A stretch of DNA of 64,000 nt, taken from NCBI GenBank assembly GCA_030426725.1, contig JAUHXZ010000001.1:62001-126000 (forward strand), written 5' to 3'. The position numbers were made by a program, and so were the translations under genes. This DNA comes from Actinomycetes bacterium (GTDB lineage Bacteria > Actinomycetota > Actinomycetes > Propionibacteriales > Propionibacteriaceae). Shown one piece after another: positions 27,871 through 39,414 of the stretch (the first letter of the stretch is position 1; every line of letters starts with the position of its first letter). The notes beneath the pieces were generated by a model. That model was not told where the DNA came from. It ran no database searches and saw only the letters and a program-made list of their open reading frames with translations.

Positions 27871-28227
27871 CTACTCGGTCGGAGCCGCCGACTCGGACCG
27901 CTCGGGGGCGGTCTGTGTGGTGCCGTCGGTGCCGTCTGCGCGGCGCCAGGCGACGACCATGCCGTCGCGGCTGCCGAACCTGGCGAGGTGGATGCCGACG
28001 ACGTGCTCGATCCGTTCGACGTCGCCCGCGCGGGCGGACAGCTCGAGGACGAGCTGCCCGGGCTCGGCGGTCAGGCTCACGCGGTTGTCGCCGAAGTCGA
28101 GGTGGCCGGCCCCCATGTCCTCGTCCCAGGCACCGGTGATCTTGCGCGTCATGTGGGAGACGAGCTGTTTGGCGTAGCGCCCGGCGCGCGGAGTGGGGAC
28201 GTGGGCGGTCGACGACGGTGCGGGCAT
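27871..28227 (-). CDS. DUF2218 domain protein, likely iron-regulated
   Basis: A 118-residue protein matching the DUF2218 family ([20 protein letters not shown], then [18 protein letters not shown]). The biochemical role of the family is not established, though members often lie beside siderophore-uptake genes. The ATG at 28227 has GAGGAGAG upstream. A DtxR/IdeR-like operator ends 16 nt before the start, so repression by iron-loaded DtxR/IdeR is the natural inference. The gene lies between ispG and the S2P protease on the same strand but appears to have its own control. Confidence 0.8.
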   Translation of the reverse strand: MPAPSSTAHVPTPRAGRYAKQLVSHMTRKITGAWDEDMGAGHLDFGDNRVSLTAEPGQLVLELSARAGDVERIEHVVGIHLARFGSRDGMVVAWRRADGTDGTTQTAPERSESAAPTE

Positions 28228-28242
28228 ATGACTCTCCTCAAA

Positions 28243-28261
28243 TTCGGTAAGCCTCACCTTA
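28243..28261 (-). promoter_or_regulatory. DtxR/IdeR-type iron box
   Basis: Minus strand TAAGGTGAGGCTTACCGAA matches the consensus TTAGGTTAGGCTAACCTAA at 15 of 19 positions. It lies directly upstream of the ribosome-binding site of the DUF2218 gene, where a bound repressor would block transcription. Confidence 0.7.
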
Positions 28262-28304
28262 CCTAATTCCCGGGAGGGGTTCACGGGGTGCCCGTGGGCA
28301 GGGG

Positions 28305-29591
28305 TCAGAACAGCTGGATCGGCGAGATGATGTCGGCGAGGATGAGCACGACACCGCCGAGGAGCAGCAGTCCGCCGACGATGTAGGTGACCGGCAGCCA
28401 CCTGGCGGTGTCGACCGGCCCGGGATCCGGCCGGCCGGTGAGCCGGGCCGCCACGCGGCGGATCCATTCCCAGATCGCGGCCGCGACGTGGCCGCCGTCG
28501 AGCGGCGGGAGCGGAATGAGGTTGAGCAGGGCGAGGAACAGATTGACCGAGCCGAGCAGCGACAGCCAGCTGGCGGTCTTGTCCCCGGCCGCGAGTTCGT
28601 CGCTCGCGCCGATCTCGCCCGCGACGCGCGAGGCCCCGACGATCGACACCGGGGAGTTGACGTCGCGGGGCTGGCCGGTGACGAGGTCCGCGGCGACGTT
28701 GACGACCCTGACGGGGAAGCCGGCCAGGGCCACCGCCGACTGGGTGGTCAGCGTCCACATCTGGTCGACCGTCTCGACGAGCCCGCCGCGCACCCGCTCG
28801 GACTCCGGCGCCACGCCGAGGAAGCCGGCCTCGACGGTGCTGGTGGGGTCCAGACGGTCCGGGACGTAGTTGAGGGCGGTGTTGACGGTCGGCAGTTCGA
28901 CCGGCGCCCCGTCGCGTTCCACGACGATCATGGCCTCGCCGTCGCCGTTGGCGCGGATGAGGTCGCTCATCTGCTCCCAGTCCTCGAGGGGCACCCCGTT
29001 GAAGGACACCAGCGTATCCCCCGCCTGGATGCCGGCCTCCAGCGCCGGGGTGGCGGGATCGTCGTCGGTGCAGGTCCGCTCGGTGCGGTCCGCGGGGATG
29101 ACGCACTCGGAGACCGCCGCGACGGTCAGGGTCGGGGTGTAGACGCCGTAGGCGGCGGTCAGCCCGAGGAAGATGAGGAAGGCGATGAGGACGTTCATGG
29201 CGGGGCCGCCCATCATGACGATGAGCTTCTGCCAGGTCTTCTTCTCGTAGAGGAGGCGTCCGCGGTCGGCGGCGGTGATCTCCTCGTACTCGACGGCGCG
29301 GGCCTCGTCGGCGAACTTCGTCAGCCTCCCCTCCTTGCCGGTGCGGGGCGGCTGCGGCGGGTACATGCCCATCAGCCGCACGTAGCCGCCGAGCGGGAGC
29401 ATCTTGATCCCGTACTCGGTCTCGCCACGCTTCGTGGACCACAGGGTGCGGCCGAAGCCGACGAAGTACTTCGGCACGCGCACGCCGAACAGCTTGGCCG
29501 GCACCAGGTGACCCACCTCGTGCAGCGCGACGGAGATCATGATCGCGGTGAAGAACAGCACCGCGAACAGCACGGTGACCAGGACGGTCAT
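28305..29591 (-). CDS. rip1: Site-2 protease (RseP/Rip1 family, M50)
   Basis: A 428-residue intramembrane zinc metalloprotease. The first membrane segment carries HEVGH (residues 24-28), the zinc-binding and catalytic motif. A PDZ-like domain lies in the middle ([20 protein letters not shown], about 220-240). The second motif, [14 protein letters not shown], with the metal-ligand Asp is near residue 360. These enzymes cleave membrane-bound anti-sigma factors and signal-peptide remnants. The ATG at 29591 overlaps the dxr stop by 4 nt, matching the dxr-rip1-ispG order of actinomycetes. Confidence 0.93.
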   Translation of the reverse strand: MTVLVTVLFAVLFFTAIMISVALHEVGHLVPAKLFGVRVPKYFVGFGRTLWSTKRGETEYGIKMLPLGGYVRLMGMYPPQPPRTGKEGRLTKFADEARAVEYEEITAADRGRLLYEKKTWQKLIVMMGGPAMNVLIAFLIFLGLTAAYGVYTPTLTVAAVSECVIPADRTERTCTDDDPATPALEAGIQAGDTLVSFNGVPLEDWEQMSDLIRANGDGEAMIVVERDGAPVELPTVNTALNYVPDRLDPTSTVEAGFLGVAPESERVRGGLVETVDQMWTLTTQSAVALAGFPVRVVNVAADLVTGQPRDVNSPVSIVGASRVAGEIGASDELAAGDKTASWLSLLGSVNLFLALLNLIPLPPLDGGHVAAAIWEWIRRVAARLTGRPDPGPVDTARWLPVTYIVGGLLLLGGVVLILADIISPIQLF

Positions 29592-30787
29592 CGGGCGGCC
29601 GCCAGTTCGGCGGCTCGCTCGCGGCCCCAGGCGTCGGCGGCCAGCACGGCGTCGAGGCTGAGCGCATCGTCGGCGACGTGGCCGTCGGCGAGGTGCTCCT
29701 CGACGCAGTCCCCCACGATGCGGGTGATGTCGAGGAAGCCGATGGCCCCCGACCAGAACGCGTCGACGCAGGACTCGTTGGCGGCGTTGTACACCGCCGG
29801 CGCCGTTCCGCCCGCCCGGCCGGCACGGCGCGCGATCTCGACGGCCGGGAAGGTCTCCGCGTCGAGGGGTTCGAACGTCCAGGCCGCGGGCGCGCTCCAG
29901 TCGCAGGGCGCGGCCGCGTCGGCGAGGCGCTCGGGCCACGTCAACGCGATCCCGATCGGCAGCCGCATGTCCGGCGGCGACGCCTGGGCCATCGTGGAGC
30001 CGTCGTGGAACTCCACCATCGAGTGCACGATCGACTGCGGATGGACGGTGACGACGATGTCGTCGTAGCCGACGCCGTACAGCAGCGCCGCCTCGATGAG
30101 TTCGAGGCCCTTGTTGACCAGGGTGGCGGAGTTGATCGTGATGACCCGCCCCATGTCCCACGTGGGGTGGGCCATGGCCTGCTGGGGCGTCACGTCGGTC
30201 AGCTCGTCGCGGGTGCGGCCGCGGAAGGGCCCGCCGGAGGCGGTGAGGATGAGGCGGCGCACCTCGTCGGACCTGCCGGACCTCAGGGCCTGCGCGAAGG
30301 CGGAGTGTTCGGAGTCCACCGCGACGATCTGACCGGGGGCGGCGGCCTGTGTGACGAGCCGGCCCCCGATGACCAGGGACTCCTTGTTCGCCAGGGCCAG
30401 GGTGGAGCCGGCCGCGAGCGCGGCCAGCGTGGGCCGCAGGCCGGCGGCCCCGGTGATGGCGTTGACGACGACGTCGGCCTTCGAGCCCGCCAGTTCCGTG
30501 GACGCGTCGGGGCCGAGGATCAGCCTCGGAAGCTGGTACTCGCCCTGGTTCCAGCCACGCCGGTCCGCCTCGGCGTAGAGGGCGTGCTGGAGGTCCCGGG
30601 CGGCGCTGGCCTTGGCGAGCGCCACGGTCTCGGGCCGGAAGTCGACGATCTGCCGGGCGAGGACCTCAAGGTTCGACCCCGACGCGGACAGGCCGGTGAC
30701 CTTGAATTGATCCCGCCTGGTGGCGATGACGTCGAGGGTCTGGGTGCCGATGGAGCCGGTGGAGCCGAGCAGGACGATGGTGCGCAC
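29588..30787 (-). CDS. dxr: 1-deoxy-D-xylulose 5-phosphate reductoisomerase
   Basis: A 399-residue Dxr, which converts DXP to MEP with NADPH in the second step of the MEP pathway. The NADPH-binding [19 protein letters not shown] is at the N-terminus; [25 protein letters not shown] and TASGGPFRG are conserved active-site segments. The start is GTG at 30787. It is the first gene of the dxr-rip1 pair; the divergent APH-like gene begins 61 nt away. Confidence 0.96.
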   Translation of the reverse strand: MRTIVLLGSTGSIGTQTLDVIATRRDQFKVTGLSASGSNLEVLARQIVDFRPETVALAKASAARDLQHALYAEADRRGWNQGEYQLPRLILGPDASTELAGSKADVVVNAITGAAGLRPTLAALAAGSTLALANKESLVIGGRLVTQAAAPGQIVAVDSEHSAFAQALRSGRSDEVRRLILTASGGPFRGRTRDELTDVTPQQAMAHPTWDMGRVITINSATLVNKGLELIEAALLYGVGYDDIVVTVHPQSIVHSMVEFHDGSTMAQASPPDMRLPIGIALTWPERLADAAAPCDWSAPAAWTFEPLDAETFPAVEIARRAGRAGGTAPAVYNAANESCVDAFWSGAIGFLDITRIVGDCVEEHLADGHVADDALSLDAVLAADAWGRERAAELAAAR

Positions 30788-30847
30788 CGCGACAGTCTAT
30801 GCCGCGCCCGGTGGCCCACCGGCGCGCCGCGTGCCATCATCGGGGCC

Positions 30848-31540
30848 ATGCCCCTTGCCTCCGCTCCCCCTCCGGGCACGCCGGTGCCGTTCGCCATCAC
30901 CCGCTGGGCCGCCGCCAACGGCCGCACCGTGGAGTCACTCGTGTGGCGCAACGGCGACGGCGCGGTCACCGCCCGCATCGTCGGACCCGACGCGACGCCG
31001 CTGTTCGCGAAGTGGAGTCCCGTGGACCTGCTCCCGGAGGCCGAACGCCTGTCGTGGCTCGCCAGCCGCTTCCCCTCGCCGCGGATGGCCGACTTCGAGG
31101 AGCTCGACGACGGCTGGCTGATCGTCACGCTGGGGCTGGACGGCGACTCGGCGGTGTCGGAACGGTGGAAGCGCGAACCGGACCGCGCGGCGGCGGCCGT
31201 CGGCGAGGGCCTCGCCCGGCTGCACACCCTGGACCCCGACGACTGCCCCTTCGGGCCGGACGAGTGGATCGGCTTCCATGACGACGTCGACGTGCTCGTC
31301 GTCGCCCACGGCGACGCCTGCGCGCCGAACACGATGATCACCGACGACGGCGGCTTCGCCGGCATCGTCGACGTCGGCGGGCTGGGCGTGGCCGACCGGT
31401 GGGCCGACCTGGCGATCGCCTCCTGGTCGCTGGACTGGAACTTCGGCCCGGGGCACGAGGCCGCGTTCTGGGCCGCGTACGGGGAAGCGCCGGACCCCGA
31501 CCGGATCCGGCGCTACCGCACGCTCTGGGGAGAGCCCTGA
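30848..31540 (+). CDS. Aminoglycoside phosphotransferase (APH(3')-like) family protein
   Basis: A 230-residue kinase-fold protein. VVAHGDACAPNTMITDDGGF (about residues 155-174) matches the APH catalytic loop HGDxxxxN with the Asp base. GIVDVGGLGVADRWADLAIA follows, with the metal-binding Asp and the VGxLGVADRxxDLA pattern of APH(3') enzymes. It is a little shorter than true APH(3') (about 265). Phosphorylation of an aminoglycoside is possible, but many chromosomal relatives have other or unknown substrates. It converges on gdhA with one base between the stops. Confidence 0.75.
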   Translation: MPLASAPPPGTPVPFAITRWAAANGRTVESLVWRNGDGAVTARIVGPDATPLFAKWSPVDLLPEAERLSWLASRFPSPRMADFEELDDGWLIVTLGLDGDSAVSERWKREPDRAAAAVGEGLARLHTLDPDDCPFGPDEWIGFHDDVDVLVVAHGDACAPNTMITDDGGFAGIVDVGGLGVADRWADLAIASWSLDWNFGPGHEAAFWAAYGEAPDPDRIRRYRTLWGEP

Positions 31541-31541
31541 C

Positions 31542-34083
<2,542 letters not shown>

Positions 34084-34089
34084 GGGTCC

Positions 34090-34959
34090 TTATCCGCCGA
34101 TCTCGGCGAGTGCGAAGTGCAGTATGAGCCAGCCGATGGGGAAGGCGACCAGCATCGAGTCGAGCCGGTCCATCACTCCCCCGTGGCCGGGCAGGAAGTT
34201 CGACATGTCCTTGAGCCCGACCTCGCGCTTGATGAGCGATTCGACGAGGTCCCCGACGGTGGCCGCCAGCGCCACGAGGACGCCGAAGATCAGCCCGATC
34301 CACCAGGGGGCGGCCAGGAGGAAATGCGTGCAGGCGATGGCCGCGGCCGTCGCGACGGTCACCCCGCCCGCCAGGCCCTCCCAGGTCTTGCCCGGGCTGA
34401 TGGCGGGCGCCATCTTGTGCCGGCCGAGCTGGGAGCCGACGGCGTAGGCGCCGGTGTCGGCCGCGATCACGGCCACGATGACGGTGAGAATCCGCAACTG
34501 CCCCTGGGGTGCGGCCATGAGCAGGGGTACGAACATGCCAAGAAGTGGGATGTAGGCGATGATCAGCGCGCTGGCGGCGACGTCGCGGATGAACCCCTGG
34601 CCTCCGCGCATGAGACGGGTGACCAGGACCGCGATCACCGTGACGCCCAGGCAGGCGATGGCGAACGACGTGCCGTCCGAGAACAGGTCGGTCTCCGCCG
34701 CGACATAGGCTCCCAGCACGCTCACCGCGGTGCCGATGGCGATGGGGACGATCTCGGAGCGCATCCCCTTATGCCGCAGGGCCAGGTGGATCTCGACCGC
34801 CGCCGCGGTCAGGCCGACGGCGGCCAGCAGGACGAACAGCCAGGGCGCCCAGATCAGCCCGATGGCGAAGGGAACGAACAGCGCGATGCCCACTCCGATG
34901 GCGACCGGGAGGTTCCGGCCGGCCTTGGGAGCGGGCGTCGGCTGCGAGGTGTCGGTCAT
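34090..34959 (-). CDS. cdsA: Phosphatidate cytidylyltransferase
   Basis: A 289-residue membrane enzyme making CDP-diacylglycerol from phosphatidate and CTP, the precursor of phosphatidylglycerol and phosphatidylinositol. Seven to eight hydrophobic segments are visible. The signature near the C-terminus, SNFLPGHGGVMDRLDSMLVA (about residues 251-270), has the Asp residues of the CdsA family. The ATG shares one base with the frr stop (TGATG), so translation is coupled. Confidence 0.93.
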   Translation of the reverse strand: MTDTSQPTPAPKAGRNLPVAIGVGIALFVPFAIGLIWAPWLFVLLAAVGLTAAAVEIHLALRHKGMRSEIVPIAIGTAVSVLGAYVAAETDLFSDGTSFAIACLGVTVIAVLVTRLMRGGQGFIRDVAASALIIAYIPLLGMFVPLLMAAPQGQLRILTVIVAVIAADTGAYAVGSQLGRHKMAPAISPGKTWEGLAGGVTVATAAAIACTHFLLAAPWWIGLIFGVLVALAATVGDLVESLIKREVGLKDMSNFLPGHGGVMDRLDSMLVAFPIGWLILHFALAEIGG

Positions 34960-35516
34960 CAGACCTCGAGAAGCTCCGCTTCCTTGTTCTTGAGCAGTTC
35001 GTCGATGTGCTCGACGTACTTCTTCGAGGAGGCGTCGAGGGCCTTCTCGGCACGCGACAGGTCGTCCTCGCTGATCTCGCCGTCCTTCTCGAGCTTCTTC
35101 AGGGCGTCCATGGAGTGGCGGCGGACGTTGCGCACGGCGACGCGGGCGTCCTCGGCCTTGGACTTGGCCATCTTGATGAACTCCTTGCGGCGCTCCTCGG
35201 TGAGCTGGGGCATCACGACGCGGACGGCGTTGCCGTCGTTGCTCGGGTTCACGCCGAGATCGGAATCGCGGATGGCCTTCTCGATGGCGCCGATGGCGCT
35301 GCGGTCGAAGGGGGTGATCAGCATCGAGCGGGGGTCGGGCGACGTGAACCCGGCCAGCTGCTGCAGCGGCGTGGGCGCGCCGTAGTAGTCCGCGGTGATC
35401 TTGTTGAACATCTGCGGGTGGGCGCGGCCGGTGCGGATCGTGGCGAGATCCTCGCGGGCGTGGTCGACCGCGTGCTGCATCTTGCTGGCGGCTTCCTTCT
35501 GGACGTCGGCGATCAT
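34959..35516 (-). CDS. frr: Ribosome recycling factor
   Basis: A 185-residue RRF, which with EF-G splits post-termination ribosomes. ATIRTGRAHPQMFNKITADY and VVMPQLTEERRKEFIKMAKS are family landmarks, and the length is exactly typical. ATG at 35516. It lies 27 nt after pyrH on the same strand in the usual pyrH-frr-cdsA order. Confidence 0.97.
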   Translation of the reverse strand: MIADVQKEAASKMQHAVDHAREDLATIRTGRAHPQMFNKITADYYGAPTPLQQLAGFTSPDPRSMLITPFDRSAIGAIEKAIRDSDLGVNPSNDGNAVRVVMPQLTEERRKEFIKMAKSKAEDARVAVRNVRRHSMDALKKLEKDGEISEDDLSRAEKALDASSKKYVEHIDELLKNKEAELLEV

Positions 35517-35543
35517 GAGTGCTCCTCTGGTGTGGACGGTGTT

Positions 35544-36251
35544 CTAGCGCGAGACCAAGGTCCCGATGGGCTCGCCCGCCACGACGCGCCCGATGTTTCC
35601 TGGGATGGAGAGGTTGAAGAAGACGAGATTGAGGTTGTTGTCGCGCGCCAGCGAGATGGCGGTGGCGTCGGCGACCTTCAGGTCCTCGGTGAGGAACTGG
35701 TCGTAGGTGAGGTGATCGAACTTCGTCGCGTCGTCGTGGACGTGCGGGTCCTTGTTGTAGACGCCGTCGACGCCCTGCTTGCCCATGAGGAGCACCTCCG
35801 CGCCGATCTCGAGCGCCCGCTGGGCCGCGACGGTGTCGGTGGAGAAGTACGGCATGCCGGATCCGGCGCCGAAGATTACCAGGCGCCCCTTCTCCAGGTG
35901 CCGCTCGGCGCGGCGCGGGATGTAGGGCTCCGCCACCTGGGCCATGCTGATGGCCGACTGGACGCGGGTCTCGATGCCCGCCTTCTCGCAGAAGTCCTGC
36001 AGCGCGATGCTGTTCATGACGGTGCCGAGCATGCCCATGTAGTCCGCCCGGTCCCGGGCCATCCCGTTCTGGGACAGTTCGGCGCCGCGGAAGTAGTTGC
36101 CCCCGCCGACGACGACGGCCACCTGGGTGCCGCCGCGGACGACCTCGGCGATCTCCGCCGCGATAGCCGACACGATCACCGGGTCGACGCCCAGCTTCCC
36201 ACCGCCGAACACCTCACCCGACAGCTTCAACAGGACCCGCTGGTACGCCAC
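35544..36251 (-). CDS. pyrH: UMP kinase
   Basis: A 235-residue amino-acid-kinase-family UMP kinase that makes UDP for nucleotide synthesis. [26 protein letters not shown] and [20 protein letters not shown] are diagnostic. I chose the GTG at 36251 because GAGGAGACCAA places a ribosome-binding site at the right distance; an in-frame ATG at 36272 is possible but lacks one. A terminator-like hairpin separates it from tsf, so part of its expression must come from its own promoter. Confidence 0.95.
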   Translation of the reverse strand: MAYQRVLLKLSGEVFGGGKLGVDPVIVSAIAAEIAEVVRGGTQVAVVVGGGNYFRGAELSQNGMARDRADYMGMLGTVMNSIALQDFCEKAGIETRVQSAISMAQVAEPYIPRRAERHLEKGRLVIFGAGSGMPYFSTDTVAAQRALEIGAEVLLMGKQGVDGVYNKDPHVHDDATKFDHLTYDQFLTEDLKVADATAISLARDNNLNLVFFNLSIPGNIGRVVAGEPIGTLVSR

Positions 36252-36288
36252 TTGGTCTCCTCGACTCGACATGCTCCGAACATGGCAC

Positions 36289-36321
36289 GTGCGCCGCGAC
36301 CGTTGTCGGGTCGCGGCGCAC
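36289..36321 (-). terminator. Terminator after tsf
   Basis: GTGCGCCGCGACC, GTTGTCG, GGTCGCGGCGCAC: a perfect 13-bp stem with a 7-nt loop between tsf and pyrH. Read-through to pyrH may still occur. Confidence 0.75.
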
Positions 36322-36365
36322 GCCACTCTACTTCAATTGAGTTGTCCGCCGCTGGGGCGGGCGGA

Positions 36366-37175
36366 TCAGGCGCCGACCGCGAAGCGGACGAAGCGCACGA
36401 TCTCGGTGTCGCCGGCCTTGAGGGCCTCACCGACGGACTTCTTGTCTTCCCAGACCGCGGCCTGGTCGACGAGGCAGTTGTCCTTGTAGAAGCCGCCGAC
36501 GCGGCCCTCGACGATGCGGGGCAGCGCCTTCTCGGGCTTGCCCTCCTCGCGGGCGGTGGCCTCGGCGATGCGCTTCTCGTTCTCGACGATGTCGGCGGGG
36601 ACCTCGTCGCGGTTCACCCAGCGCGGCGACATGGCGGCGATCTGCATGGAGACCTGGTGGGCCAGCGCCTCGTCGCCCTTGTACTCGACGAGCACACCGA
36701 CCTGCGGGGGCAGGTCAGCGGCGCGACGGTGGAGGTAGAGGTGGGCGTCGCCGTCGAAGTTCGCGACGTTGGCCACCGACAGGTTCTCGCCGATCTTGGC
36801 GCCGAGCTCCTTGACGGCGTCCTCGACCTTCTTGCCGGAGGCGAGGACGGCCGCGTTGGCGGAGGCCACGTCGGTGGCGCCGGACTCGATGACGGCGGAG
36901 AGGATCTCCTCGGCCGTCGCGACGAACTCGGCGTTCTTGGCGACGAAGTCGGTCTCGGCGGCGAACTGGATCACAGCGCCGTCGCGGCCCGCGACGATGC
37001 CATTGGTGGCCTCGCGGTCGGCCCGCTTGGCGGCCTTCGCGAGACCGGAGATGCGCAGGCCCTCCACGGCCTTGTCGAAGTCGCCCTCGGCCTCGGTCAG
37101 CGCCTTCTTGGCGTCCATCATGCCCGCGCCGGTGGCGTCGCGGAGCTTCTTCACGTCAGCGGCAGTGATTGCCAT
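36366..37175 (-). CDS. tsf: Elongation factor Ts
   Basis: A 269-residue EF-Ts, the nucleotide-exchange factor for EF-Tu. The N-terminal UBA-like part MAITAADVKKLRDATGAGMM, then DAKKALTEAEGDFDKAVE, and the core with ETDFVAKN (about residues 75-82) are conserved. ATG at 37175, 37 nt after rpsB, as in the universal rpsB-tsf pair. A hairpin terminator follows. Confidence 0.97.
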   Translation of the reverse strand: MAITAADVKKLRDATGAGMMDAKKALTEAEGDFDKAVEGLRISGLAKAAKRADREATNGIVAGRDGAVIQFAAETDFVAKNAEFVATAEEILSAVIESGATDVASANAAVLASGKKVEDAVKELGAKIGENLSVANVANFDGDAHLYLHRRAADLPPQVGVLVEYKGDEALAHQVSMQIAAMSPRWVNRDEVPADIVENEKRIAEATAREEGKPEKALPRIVEGRVGGFYKDNCLVDQAAVWEDKKSVGEALKAGDTEIVRFVRFAVGA

Positions 37176-37212
37176 GCTCAGTGTTCTTCCCGTCTTCTCG
37201 AGGAGTTGTGAA

Positions 37213-38106
37213 TCAGTTGGCTTCGGTGGTCTCGGTGGAGGCCTCGGCGGCCGGAGCCTCGGCGGCCGGAGCCTCGGCGGCAGGCGCTTCGGCGGGGGCC
37301 TCGGTCTGCTCAGCGGCCTCGGCCTTCTCGGCGGGGGCCTCGGCCTCGGCGCCCAGGAGCTCGCGCTCCCAGTCGGGCATGGGCTCGGCCTCGACCTGCT
37401 CACCGGTGCGGCCGGCGGAGCGCTCGATGAGGCCCTCGGCGACGGCGTCGGCGACGATGCGGGTCAGCAGGGCGACGGAGCGGATCGCGTCGTCGTTGCC
37501 CGGTACCGCGTAGTCGACCTCGTCGGGGTCGCAGTTGGTGTCGAGGATGCCGACGATCGGGATGTTCAGCTTGCGCGCCTCGTCGACGGCGAGGTGCTCC
37601 TTCTTGGTGTCGACGATCCACACGGCCTGCGGGGTCTTGGCCATGTCACGGATGCCGCCGAGGGTCTTGGAGAGCTTGCCCTTCTCGCGCTCAAGCTGGA
37701 GCAGTTCCTTCTTGGTGAGTCCGGAGCCGGCGACGTCGCTCATGTCCATGGCCTCAAGCTCCTTGAGGCGCTGGATGCGCTTGGTGACGGTGTGGAAGTT
37801 GGTGAGCATGCCGCCCAGCCAGCGCTGGTTCACGTAGGGCATGCCGACGCGGGTCGCCTGCTCGGCGATGGCCTCCTGGGCCTGCTTCTTGGTGCCGACG
37901 AACAGCACCTGGCCGCCGCGGGCGACGGTCGACTTGACGAAGTTGTACGCCTTGTCGATGTAGGTCAGCGAGAGCTGGAGGTCGATGATGTAGATCCCGT
38001 TGCGCTCGGCGAAGATGAACCGCTTCATCTTGGGGTTCCACCGGCGGGTCTGGTGTCCGAAGTGGACGCCGGACTCGAGGAGCTGGCGAGTGGTCACAAC
38101 GGCCAT
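37213..38106 (-). CDS. rpsB: 30S ribosomal protein S2
   Basis: A 297-residue S2. The body ([66 protein letters not shown]) is standard to about residue 235. The last 45-50 residues are an Ala/Glu/Pro tail with repeated EAPAA units, longer than in E. coli S2 (241 residues) but common in actinomycetes. The ATG at 38106 is preferred to an upstream in-frame start that lacks homology. It heads the rpsB-tsf transcript. Confidence 0.97.
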   Translation of the reverse strand: MAVVTTRQLLESGVHFGHQTRRWNPKMKRFIFAERNGIYIIDLQLSLTYIDKAYNFVKSTVARGGQVLFVGTKKQAQEAIAEQATRVGMPYVNQRWLGGMLTNFHTVTKRIQRLKELEAMDMSDVAGSGLTKKELLQLEREKGKLSKTLGGIRDMAKTPQAVWIVDTKKEHLAVDEARKLNIPIVGILDTNCDPDEVDYAVPGNDDAIRSVALLTRIVADAVAEGLIERSAGRTGEQVEAEPMPDWERELLGAEAEAPAEKAEAAEQTEAPAEAPAAEAPAAEAPAAEASTETTEAN

Positions 38107-38294
38107 GGCCGTGTCCTTTCGCGGCGGGGCACGCCCGCCTGATCTTGGGTGAGCTGGGCTCACGTGTGGTTACGTCGGCCCTGGTGGGCCTTGCCTGATG
38201 CGCCCGGCTTCCGCGCCACCTCCGGGGAGGGGACCACGCGGCAGCCGACGGCCGGGGCCGCGGGAACGCATGCGATGTCAACCTGGTGGTTGCG
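38107..38294 (-). other. rpsB 5' leader, no gene seen
   Basis: About 190 nt lie between the proposed rpsB promoter and the rpsB start. A GGCCC/GGGCC hairpin is at 38177-38190. A long leader would suit S2 autoregulation, which is known in other bacteria, but I cannot identify a specific S2-binding structure. From here to the M23 gene at 38450 there is no gene. Confidence 0.35.
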
Positions 38295-38300
38295 GAGTAC

Positions 38301-38329
38301 ATCCTAGACAGCCGGAGGTCAGGCGCCAA
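38301..38329 (-). promoter_or_regulatory. rpsB-tsf promoter
   Basis: On the minus strand TTGGCG (complement of 38324-38329), a 17-bp spacer and TAGGAT (complement of 38301-38306) resemble a vegetative promoter upstream of rpsB. Confidence 0.55.
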
Positions 38330-38449
38330 ACGGGGACACCATGTTTCCCGGCGCGCCCGAGCGGCTGGGTCGTCGGAGCCATCGGGGACGCTGTCCACAG
38401 GGTCGCGGCGAGCCGGGAAACCGGCGCGGCCACCGGCGATAACCGGGCC

Positions 38450-39334
38450 ATGAGGATCCTCATCATCGCACTGGCGGCACTCGCGGTGTTCGCCGCTCCG
38501 TCGCCGGCTCGGGCCGGCACCGGGTTCGAACTGACGTGGCCGGTCGACGGCCGGGTCACACGCGCCTTCGACTCCCCGGAGTCGCCGTACGGCGCCGGGC
38601 ACCGTGGCGTGGACGTCGTGACCACGGGCGGCACGGTGGTGGTGGCGGCGGCGTCGGGACGGGTGCTGTTCTCCGGCCGCGTCGCCGGCCGGGGCACGGT
38701 CTCGGTCGATCACGGCAACGGCTGGCGCACCACCTATCAACCCGTGTCGCCGTGGGTGCCGGAGGGCGCCACCGTGGCCGCGGGGGACGTGCTGGGGCGG
38801 CTGCTGCCGGGGCACTGTGCCGCGACGTGCCTGCACTGGGGCCTCACCGACGGCGAGACCTACCTCGACCCGACCGGCTACCTCGCGATGCCAGTGATCA
38901 GACTCCTCCCCCGAGGATCGGTTCCCGAACCGCTGCCGACGCTGCCAGCCGCGGTCGTGTCCGGAACTCCCGTCGCCGGCCGGGTCACATCGCCGTTCGG
39001 GATGCGACGCCATCCGGTCACCGGCGTGGTGAAGTTGCACGACGGCGTGGACTACGCGGCTGCGTGCGGCACACCGGTCGTGGCTCCGTCAGCGGGCGTG
39101 GTGGTGTCCGCGTCGTTCGACGGCGCCTACGGCTACCGCGTCCGGATCGACCACGGCGGCGGGGTGGTCATGGGCTACGCGCACCTGCAGGGCCTGACCG
39201 TGCGGGCCGGCGCGAGCCTCGACGCCGGCGCAGCCCTCGGAACCGTGGGCAGCACCGGCCTGTCGACCGGCTGCCACCTGCACTGGATGGCCTGGCGCGA
39301 CGGCACCCTGATCAACCCCGCGACCCTCGCGTGA
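38450..39334 (+). CDS. Secreted peptidase with two M23 (LytM) domains
   Basis: A 294-residue secreted protein. Residues 1-22 are a signal peptide ending ARA. A first M23-like domain spans about 27-145 with GHRGVD and CLHWGL, so the usual HxH pair is C-x-H. A second domain spans about 165-294 with LHDGVDYAAACGTPV and GCHLHW, where HxH is intact. M23 enzymes cut peptidoglycan cross-bridges; a domain lacking a ligand may instead be a binding or regulatory module. Small M23 proteins divergent from rpsB are common in actinomycetes, but this one carries two domains in tandem. No strong ribosome-binding site precedes the ATG. Confidence 0.85.
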   Translation: MRILIIALAALAVFAAPSPARAGTGFELTWPVDGRVTRAFDSPESPYGAGHRGVDVVTTGGTVVVAAASGRVLFSGRVAGRGTVSVDHGNGWRTTYQPVSPWVPEGATVAAGDVLGRLLPGHCAATCLHWGLTDGETYLDPTGYLAMPVIRLLPRGSVPEPLPTLPAAVVSGTPVAGRVTSPFGMRRHPVTGVVKLHDGVDYAAACGTPVVAPSAGVVVSASFDGAYGYRVRIDHGGGVVMGYAHLQGLTVRAGASLDAGAALGTVGSTGLSTGCHLHWMAWRDGTLINPATLA

Positions 39335-39384
39335 CCCTGCCCGCGGTTGGAACTCCTGGGTCCCGGCCCGAACCGGCAACACAA

Positions 39385-39400
39385 TTGTCAGTGCGTTCGA
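39385..39400 (+). promoter_or_regulatory. Possible LexA (SOS) box
   Basis: TTGTCAGTGCGTTCGA fits the actinobacterial SOS consensus TCGAAC-RYRY-GTTCGA at 12 of 16 positions. The right half and centre are perfect and the left half is weak. It ends 14 nt before the DUF222/HNH start. Confidence 0.4.
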
Positions 39401-39414
39401 ATAATCTGAGGGTC

